Positions 1-5,178 of a DNA stretch of 10,018 bases are shown in pieces; the first letter of the stretch is position 1, and the number at the start of each line of letters is the position of its first letter. The notes below the pieces were generated by a model. The model searched no databases and had not been told where the DNA came from. It saw nothing but the letters and a program-made list of their open reading frames with translations. Both the position numbers and the translations under genes were made by a program. Origin of the DNA: Desulfobacterales bacterium (GTDB lineage Bacteria > Desulfobacterota > Desulfobacteria > Desulfobacterales > UBA11574); NCBI GenBank assembly GCA_012974475.1, contig JAAXQD010000205.1:1-10018 (forward strand), read 5' to 3'.

Positions 1-6
1 CTCATT

Positions 7-38
7 GCACTTAAATTATTAAAAGATGAATTAAGTGC
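7..38. promoter_or_regulatory. Imperfect palindrome upstream of the first GcvH-like gene
   Basis: The arms GCACTTAA (7-14) and TTAAGTGC (31-38) are perfect 8-base inverted repeats. Allowing one bulged A, the pairing extends by two more bases on each side of the AT-rich spacer. It lies about 90 bases before the ATG at 125. It could be an operator or the tail of a terminator for a gene to the left of the window. No convincing -35/-10 pair is visible in 1-124. Confidence 0.3.
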
Positions 39-124
39 GGTTTCCTGCTTGTGGCTCAGGAAAGTGCGAATGTTCAGTTTCGGCTACATAAAGATTTACC
101 GCGCCATTAAAGGAGGTCATTATC

Positions 125-1207
125 ATGAAAACCAATGAATTTAAATCGAATAAGGAGAAAAAGAAAGATATTGATTCAAAAAGACTTATCGGAATAGATC
201 AGCCCTTTGATTACCAGAAGGTGGTTGCGGTAACCGGTCCGGAATATGTTGAGAATCTGCAACATGACGGAGTTGCTTTTGTCCCTTATGAGAAACTAAA
301 AAAAAATCTTCCTGGTTTTTATTTGTCCGAAGACAAATGTGTCTGGATGAGAGCCGGAGTCATTAATTTCAGATTGTGTGATTATGACTATGATTGCTAC
401 AATTGTCCGTTCGACCAGGCGATGATATCTGCCATGGGCGATAAAATCGCTCCGGATCGAGAAGACAGGCAAACGTACTGGTTGAGACATGTGAAAGAAA
501 AATATAAAATCGCTGCAACACCGTGCATCCACTTTTTATCAGGACGGATAGAATCTCCTGAGGAATGTCCCGGTAAATACAAGTGCGATCATTGTACTGT
601 TCATAAACTCCTGGAAAAGGAAACCCAGGTGGAAATCCCTGAAAAGCCGACATACAAAAACGTATCTGGTTATCGAATGGTTGAAAATTATTATTATCAT
701 TTCGGACATTCATGGATGCACATTGAAGACGATGGGCGTATCAAAGTCGGCGTAGACGATTTTACATCCAAGGTTTTGGGGGCGGCGGATGCCATAAATC
801 TTCCTCCGGTGGGCGTATTTTTAAATCAAGGAGAAATCGGGTGTGTATTGTCCCGCAATGATAAAAAAGCCTCCATGCAATCTCCTGTGTCCGGAACCGT
901 TTGCGCGGTAAATGATAAAGTTTTAAAGCAGCCGGCCGTCGCACACGATGATCCATACCATGACGGCTGGTTATTCATGCTGGACCCTGCAAACATCAAG
1001 CCTGATCTGGAAGGGCTCTATTCCGGCAAGGAATGCTTCCAGTGGCTTGAAAAGGAGAGTCAAAATCTTCATGAACTCTTAGGGCCCAGCTACCAGCAAC
1101 TGGCGGCCACAGGTGGTGAACCGATTGATGACATATTTGGGCAAATTCCCGAGATTTCCTGGGATCGGCTGGTTAGAACTTTTTTCCGTACATCAGAAAA
1201 GCACTAA
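125..1207 (+). CDS. GcvH-like protein with an inserted double four-cysteine module and no lipoyl lysine at the usual site
   Basis: 360 aa, ATG start with AAAGGAGG at 109-116, 8 bases upstream. Residues about 193-288 have a glycine-cleavage H-protein fold signature (GHSW, VGVDDFTSKVLG, LPPVG, SPVSG, NDDPY-like HDDPY, GWLF). In GcvH the lipoylated Lys lies 8 residues before the Pro of SPVSG; here that position is Asp246, with Lys247 and Lys248 just after it, in RNDKKAS rather than ESVKA. Standard lipoylation is therefore doubtful. Residues 61-170 carry two similar cysteine motifs: C72-x12-C85-x5-C91-x2-C94 and C134-x13-C148-x5-C154-x2-C157, which suggests metal or Fe-S binding (inferred). A C-terminal tail of about 70 residues (LAATGGEPIDDIF, then RTFFRT) resembles the tail of lysine-less GcvH-like proteins of Deltaproteobacteria, as I recall that family. 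No signal peptide or membrane segment is seen. It is probably co-transcribed with the paralogue 46 bases downstream. The true function is unknown. Confidence 0.85.
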   Translation: MKTNEFKSNKEKKKDIDSKRLIGIDQPFDYQKVVAVTGPEYVENLQHDGVAFVPYEKLKKNLPGFYLSEDKCVWMRAGVINFRLCDYDYDCYNCPFDQAMISAMGDKIAPDREDRQTYWLRHVKEKYKIAATPCIHFLSGRIESPEECPGKYKCDHCTVHKLLEKETQVEIPEKPTYKNVSGYRMVENYYYHFGHSWMHIEDDGRIKVGVDDFTSKVLGAADAINLPPVGVFLNQGEIGCVLSRNDKKASMQSPVSGTVCAVNDKVLKQPAVAHDDPYHDGWLFMLDPANIKPDLEGLYSGKECFQWLEKESQNLHELLGPSYQQLAATGGEPIDDIFGQIPEISWDRLVRTFFRTSEKH

Positions 1208-1253
1208 TCCTCAAATGAGCAAGGTAAATCATTTCGGTAAAGGAGAGATAACC

Positions 1254-2042
1254 ATGAAAAACAATGTATATGAATTTAAAAAGAAAAAAACAGATGGTGA
1301 AAAAATCGGCTTTCATGCAAAAAAGCTAATTGACATCGATCTGCCCTTTGATTACGAAGACGTGGTCTCCATCACCGGTCCTGAATATGTTCGAAACCTT
1401 CATCGTGACGGAATAGCCGTTCTCCCGAATGAGGAACTGAAGAAAAATTTCGCGGATATTCTTTTGAGAGCCATTGAAAAGCCGAATTACGCAAAGGTGT
1501 CGGGGGTTCAGGTTGCTGACAATTATTATCACCACGTCGGCCATTCCTGGGTGCAACCTCTGCAAGATGGATGGGTCAGGATCGGGATCGACGATTTTAC
1601 ATCCAAGGTTTTCGGACCGGCGGATCCAATAAATCTTCCTCCTGTCGGAGAATTTTTGATGCAAGGCGAAGTGGGGTGGGTTCTGAGCCGCAATGATCAC
1701 GAGGCTCCCATGCAGTCTCCTGTTTCCGGAGTCGTGTTCGCTGTAAATGATAGAATAAAAGATCACCCCGAGATCATACATAATGATCCGTATGGACAAG
1801 GCTGGTTATTCCTTCTAAATCCTGTCAGCCTTAAGATCGATATGAAGGCGCTTTATCTGGGGAAAAAATGCTTCCAATGGGTCGAAAATGAAATCCAGAA
1901 TCTCCAGAAGTTCCTCGGGCCCGAGTGCGAGAGATTGGCAGCCACAGGCGGTGATCTGATTGACGATATCTTCGGACATTTTCCAGATGTTGACTGGGAC
2001 CAACTGGTGAAGACCTTTCTTCGAACAGCAGAGAAGAGTTAA
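1254..2042 (+). CDS. GcvH-like paralogue lacking the cysteine module and any lipoyl lysine
   Basis: 262 aa. The ATG at 1254 is chosen because AAAGGAGAG (1239-1247) lies 6 bases upstream and the N-terminus then aligns with the neighbour. The same frame is open back to 1113, but that would overlap the first gene and read through its 3' end. Both proteins share the start (LIDIDLPFDYEDVV against LIGIDQPFDYQKVV), the GcvH-like core (GHSW, IGIDDFTSKVFG, LPPVG, QSPVSG, NDPYGQGWLF) and the C-terminal tail (LAATGGDLIDDIF). After LKKN (about residue 65) it jumps directly to the stretch just before the core, so the cysteine-rich block of about 98 residues is missing. At the lipoyl position it has Asp148 followed by His-Glu, with no lysine in the loop, so it cannot be lipoylated there. 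It arose by tandem duplication: the 20-base string at 758-777 recurs exactly at 1593-1612. The role may be structural or protein-binding; this is unproven. Confidence 0.82.
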   Translation: MKNNVYEFKKKKTDGEKIGFHAKKLIDIDLPFDYEDVVSITGPEYVRNLHRDGIAVLPNEELKKNFADILLRAIEKPNYAKVSGVQVADNYYHHVGHSWVQPLQDGWVRIGIDDFTSKVFGPADPINLPPVGEFLMQGEVGWVLSRNDHEAPMQSPVSGVVFAVNDRIKDHPEIIHNDPYGQGWLFLLNPVSLKIDMKALYLGKKCFQWVENEIQNLQKFLGPECERLAATGGDLIDDIFGHFPDVDWDQLVKTFLRTAEKS

Positions 2043-2319
2043 ACCACTTTCGAAGATGAACCTACAGCACAGGACAAGGCCTCAGCAGCAAGAGTTTTAA
2101 CCTTTCTGGCCAAGGGAAATATAAAGTAAGGCGGTTTATTTTTCAATTATTTCAAAGGAGGTTTCCTGCATTTGAGACCTCCTTTGCTGTTTTAGCAGGA
2201 TTGTGTTATAAAAAAGACACTTTATTTTTGATGAATATGGTTTCAAGATTTTTCTGGAGACATCATGAATAAAGGAACATTATTATAATATTTAAATTTT
2301 TTAATGTTTCTAATGCCAT
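2043..2319 (+). other. 277-base intergenic region: in-frame coding-like remnant, terminator, AT-rich leader
   Basis: The first part, 2043-2129, continues in the frame of the preceding gene after its TAA. It gives 28 sense codons (starting TTFEDEPTAQ, ending LTFLAKGNIK) before a second TAA, with no start codon of its own. It may be a remnant of a longer C-terminus or of a deleted gene. Next comes the hairpin terminator. From about 2205 the sequence is AT-rich and leads to the kinase. TATAAT at 2284-2289 could be a -10 box, but no matching -35 is seen. A seven-codon ORF (MNKGTLL) starts at 2265 behind TCTGGAGA, which may be chance. Confidence 0.4.
2153..2193 (+). terminator. Rho-independent terminator after the GcvH-like pair
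   Basis: CAAAGGAGGT (2153-2162) pairs perfectly with ACCTCCTTTG (2177-2186). The stem extends by three more pairs (one of them G-U) to 13 pairs around an 8-base loop (2166-2173). It is followed, after CTG, by TTTT at 2190-2193. The U-run is short but the stem is strong. It probably ends the two-gene GcvH-like transcript and separates it from the kinase. The 5' arm contains an AGGAGG sequence, but no start codon follows at a suitable distance. Confidence 0.75.
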
Positions 2320-3594
2320 ATGAAAACTGAAGAATCCGGAGAGAAATATCGAAAACGACTCGCCGCCTTAAATGCCGTCTCCAAAACTGTCAGCACCAGT
2401 TTAAATCTTGGCGAAATACTAAGCAGCACAATTGACAAAATCCTTGAGGCCGATGAGCCTGACAGTGTCAGGATTTATCTGTTGGACGATAGGAAAAAAG
2501 TCCTTAATCTGGTGGCGCACAAAGGGCTTTCAACTGATTTTATCAACAAACCCATTGTAAGATCTCGCAAACCCGGCCATGGACTTTTGGGGCAGACCGT
2601 AGTGGATGGTGAGACAAAGGTAATAGATAATACTCAGCAGTCCACTATTCCCAATGTCCATCTTCTTACTGAAGAAGGCCTTCAAACCACCGCTTATATA
2701 CCACTGATCACCAGGGGAGCAACCATGGGCGTGATGTGTGTCTCCAGCCATGCCCCATATAAGTTTTCAACCGAATTTGTTGAATTCTTGACCGCCATCG
2801 GAAACCATATCGGTGTTGCTGTGGATAATTTCCACATGTATAAAATTATAAAAGAGGCATATCAGGATCTAAAGGAGGCTCAGGAACAGGTTGTTTGGAC
2901 GGAAAAATTGGCCTCTTTAGGCAAATTGGCCGCCACCATTGCCCATGAGATAAACAATCCCCTTGCCGGGGTTTTAAACTATATCCGATTAATGATAAAG
3001 ATTCTTTCAAGGAATCATGTCTCTCAGGAAAAGCTTGAGGATATTGCCCGATATTTGAAACTCGTGGAATCCGAAATAGCCCGGTGCGGAGAAATCGTTA
3101 AAGACCTTCTGGCATTTTCCCGCCGGACTAAAATTACCATTGAAAGCAACCGTATTGAAGATATTATTGATAAAACCCTGAATCTTATTTCCCATGATCT
3201 GGAGATGAAAGAAATTCAACTGCAAAAAAGCATTGAGCTGAATCTGCCGAAAGTTCAATGCGATTTTAAGCAGATCCAACAGGTTTTTTTGAACCTCGTT
3301 TACAATGCTTCAGAGGCAATGGCAAACGGGGGCACTCTGACATTGACAGCCAATAGAGCTTCCGGGTCTAAAGAATTTTTAGAGGTAGTAATTTCTGATA
3401 CCGGTTCCGGCATTGCTAAGGAAGATATGGACAATATTTTCGATCCTTTTTTTACGACCAAAGAAGAGGAGAAAGGAGTGGGCCTTGGCCTTTCGGTTGT
3501 TTACGGTATCATCGCCAAACACAACGGCACCATCGAAGTGGAAAGCGAGCTGGGTAAGGGAAGCACTTTTAAAGTTCGGTTGCCGTGTGCCTGA
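2320..3594 (+). CDS. Soluble GAF-domain sensor histidine kinase
   Basis: 424 aa. It autophosphorylates on a histidine and passes phosphate to a response-regulator receiver. Domains in order: GAF sensor at about 18-172 (LNLGEILSSTIDKIL, then GLQTTAYIPLITRGATMGVM), a short coiled linker at about 173-195, and a dimerisation/phosphoacceptor domain with the H-box around His209 (IAHEINNPLAGVLNYI). The ATPase follows: N-box with Asn325 and Asn329 (FLNLVYNASEAM), G1 at 360-364 (DTGSG), F-box FDPFFTTK (374-381) and G2 GVGLGLS (386-392). No membrane segment is present, so the signal should be cytoplasmic. The ATG at 2320 is the first possible start, since an in-frame TAA is 9 bases upstream; no good ribosome binding site precedes it. 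No separate response-regulator gene is next to it. The only receiver domain in the window is the one inside HdrA, in the convergent operon, so that is the suggested target (inference). Confidence 0.93.
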   Translation: MKTEESGEKYRKRLAALNAVSKTVSTSLNLGEILSSTIDKILEADEPDSVRIYLLDDRKKVLNLVAHKGLSTDFINKPIVRSRKPGHGLLGQTVVDGETKVIDNTQQSTIPNVHLLTEEGLQTTAYIPLITRGATMGVMCVSSHAPYKFSTEFVEFLTAIGNHIGVAVDNFHMYKIIKEAYQDLKEAQEQVVWTEKLASLGKLAATIAHEINNPLAGVLNYIRLMIKILSRNHVSQEKLEDIARYLKLVESEIARCGEIVKDLLAFSRRTKITIESNRIEDIIDKTLNLISHDLEMKEIQLQKSIELNLPKVQCDFKQIQQVFLNLVYNASEAMANGGTLTLTANRASGSKEFLEVVISDTGSGIAKEDMDNIFDPFFTTKEEEKGVGLGLSVVYGIIAKHNGTIEVESELGKGSTFKVRLPCA

Positions 3595-3621
3595 TTGTAA
3601 GGCAGGAGGAAAGAACCAGTC

Positions 3622-3644
3622 ATAAAATCGTAAATTGATTTTAT
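3622..3644. repeat. Palindrome between the convergent kinase and hdrB genes
   Basis: ATAAAATC (3622-3629) and GATTTTAT (3637-3644) form an 8-base stem with loop GTAAATT. The right arm contains the stop codon of hdrB (3641-3643). The left arm followed by GTA is the same as in the palindrome at 4514-4540, so hdrB is bracketed by two related elements. Neither strand shows a T-run after the stem, so a classical terminator is not clear. Confidence 0.5.
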
Positions 3645-4504
3645 AACTTATTCCGGAATTCCTTGGTAACGGAAAGATTCAGATCCAACCGCAAGTCCTG
3701 TTCCGATAGACCCATGGCAAGCCCAAGAAACTGAGGAAGATAAAGTATGGTCATGCGCAAATCTTCTTTGGACTTTCCGCAAATTTTTTTCTGATATGCC
3801 TCCAGGTTCATCTGGCACATGGGACATACTGTGACGATAGCATCAGCTCCGCGAGCCGCCTTTAATATCGCAGTGACAAGCTCCAGAGCCACCTCAGGTT
3901 TGGTGGTCATGTGGGATGCGCCGCAACATCTGCCCCCCATGTTCCATGGATGAATCTTTGCCCCCACAGCCTCTATAAGCGGTTCCATGGAGCGAGGCTC
4001 CTCCGGATCATCGAAAATAGAGTAAGGCCGGAGACACTGGCACCCATAGTAGGGTGCAATTTTCAGATCGATAAAGGGATTTTTTACCCGGGAAAAAATT
4101 TTTGCAGGACCTATATCACGGGCAACGACGTCAAGGAGGTGCCGGACCCGCACTTGACCGTGAAAATGCAGCTTCTTTTCTTTTAATATGGTGTTAATTT
4201 TATCAAGAAGCTCCGGGTCCTTTCGGCTCTTTTCCTCAACTTTTTTCAAGTTCAGATAGCACGCACTGCACGGAACAAGAATCTCTTTGGTCCCGTCCAT
4301 TTCCTCGGCCATGGCCAGAATATACGCCGGCAAAGCCAAAGAAAGGAGATAGCTGGTGGCCTCTGCAGCGCTGGCACCGCAGCAGGTCCAGTCCTTAAGC
4401 TCCAACAGATCCACTTCCAGTTCTTGCATAAAGGTCTGGGTGGAGGCGTTGTATTCAAGGGCCGTTCCCTCCAGAGAACAGCCCGGATAATATAGGTATT
4501 TCAT
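3641..4504 (-). CDS. hdrB: HdrB-like heterodisulfide reductase subunit B (two CCG domains)
   Basis: 287 aa, ATG at 4504 with GGGGG at 4510-4514, 5 bases upstream. HdrB is the catalytic subunit that binds non-cubane [4Fe-4S] clusters and reduces disulfides. Two CCG motifs are visible: C9-x31-C41-C42-x36-C79-x2-C82, and C155-x37-C193-C194-x32-C227-x2-C230. Every cysteine expected for both clusters is present, and the length is typical of the family. There is no membrane segment. It is the last gene of the operon, 76 bases after hdrC, and a double hairpin fills that gap. The natural substrate is unknown: in methanogens it is CoM-S-S-CoB, while in sulfate reducers related complexes have been proposed to act on DsrC or another thiol partner. 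Its stop codon lies in the palindrome shared with the end of the kinase gene. Confidence 0.93.
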   Translation of the reverse strand: MKYLYYPGCSLEGTALEYNASTQTFMQELEVDLLELKDWTCCGASAAEATSYLLSLALPAYILAMAEEMDGTKEILVPCSACYLNLKKVEEKSRKDPELLDKINTILKEKKLHFHGQVRVRHLLDVVARDIGPAKIFSRVKNPFIDLKIAPYYGCQCLRPYSIFDDPEEPRSMEPLIEAVGAKIHPWNMGGRCCGASHMTTKPEVALELVTAILKAARGADAIVTVCPMCQMNLEAYQKKICGKSKEDLRMTILYLPQFLGLAMGLSEQDLRLDLNLSVTKEFRNKL

Positions 4505-4513
4505 ATTTACCCC

Positions 4514-4556
4514 CTATAAAATCGTATTGCGATTTTATAGAATGCGGCTTCGCCGC
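4514..4556 (-). repeat. Double hairpin between hdrC and hdrB
   Basis: Two stem-loops stand side by side. CTATAAAATCG (4514-4524) and CGATTTTATAG (4530-4540) are perfect 11-base arms with a 5-base loop. GCGGC (4544-4548) and GCCGC (4552-4556) form a GC stem with a 3-base loop. Read on the - strand they lie after hdrC and end at the first G of the hdrB ribosome binding site. They could stabilise or cut the mRNA, or tune hdrB translation. The AT-rich palindrome shares ATAAAATCGTA with 3622-3632, so a dispersed REP-like element is also possible. Confidence 0.6.
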
Positions 4557-4580
4557 TTATTTTGGCAAAAAGTATTCTAC

Positions 4581-5162
4581 TCATCTCTGCTCTAACTCTT
4601 CAACCTTACGAAAGATCGACTCTAAAGCACCGTTCCCTTTTGAAGGGAACTCGAAAGAAACTTTTCCTTTACCCATGAGTTTCATCCCCAACGGGGCGAA
4701 TTTAAGCAGCATGAAAGGGTTTTTCATGGAAAGAAAATAGAGCGTCATGAACTCCATCTCTCTAACCCGGCCATGGCGGCGTACACTCTCCATAAAGCTT
4801 TTGTAAAATTGGATACTTTTTTTATAGGGTGCCAGGTTCTCTTTTGCAGCTATCTGCTTGAGAGCACTCATTGTCTCGGTAAGCGGAAGCCCTCGAGGAC
4901 ATCGCAGTGTACAGCAATAGCAGACGGAGCATAGGGAAAAAGTCTTGCTGTGAAAAATTGTCTCCTTCTCTCCCATAAGGACATTATACCACAGCTGGCG
5001 CGGAGTGAGGTCCATGGCAAAGGCGTTGGGGCAAGAACCGGTGCAGGTGCCGCATTGGATGCAGGCACTTACCATGTCCCGGATGGTGGCCAAAGAGTCG
5101 ATGACAGGCTCAGGCGCAGTTTCTGATCTCTGTTTGATTTCTATTTTCTCCGCCGGGCTCAT
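4581..5162 (-). CDS. hdrC: HdrC-like heterodisulfide reductase iron-sulfur subunit
   Basis: 193 aa. HdrC is the ferredoxin-like subunit that relays electrons from HdrA to HdrB. Two 4Fe-4S motifs are seen: C34-x2-C37-x2-C40-x3-C44-Pro and C78-x2-C81-x2-C84-x3-C88-Pro (an extra Cys83 lies inside the second). The C-terminal half is helical and basic, with NPFMLLKFAPLGMKLMGKGK, as in other HdrC proteins. The ATG at 5162 is preferred because AAAGGGGGG (5166-5174) directly precedes it. The frame is open up to a TTG at 5198, but that start would overlap hdrA and has no comparable ribosome site. The gene begins 16 bases after hdrA stops, so the two are surely co-transcribed. No membrane anchor is seen, which points to a cytoplasmic HdrABC-type complex rather than HdrDE. 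Confidence 0.92.
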   Translation of the reverse strand: MSPAEKIEIKQRSETAPEPVIDSLATIRDMVSACIQCGTCTGSCPNAFAMDLTPRQLWYNVLMGEKETIFHSKTFSLCSVCYCCTLRCPRGLPLTETMSALKQIAAKENLAPYKKSIQFYKSFMESVRRHGRVREMEFMTLYFLSMKNPFMLLKFAPLGMKLMGKGKVSFEFPSKGNGALESIFRKVEELEQR

Positions 5163-5178
5163 TTTCCCCCCTTTAGAG

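Noticed and set aside
52..67. Possible sigma-54 promoter (TGGCTC ... TGC)
   Set aside because: The GG and GC elements are separated by 11 bases instead of the required 10, and the rest of the consensus is weak.
1113..1253. Upstream extension of the second GcvH-like gene to an ATG at 1113
   Set aside because: It overlaps the last 95 bases of the first gene in another frame, and the ATG at 1254 has a strong ribosome binding site and matches the paralogue's N-terminus.
3622..3644. Bidirectional rho-independent terminator between the kinase and hdrB
   Set aside because: The 8-base stem is AT-rich and neither strand has a T-run after it; I keep it only as a palindrome.
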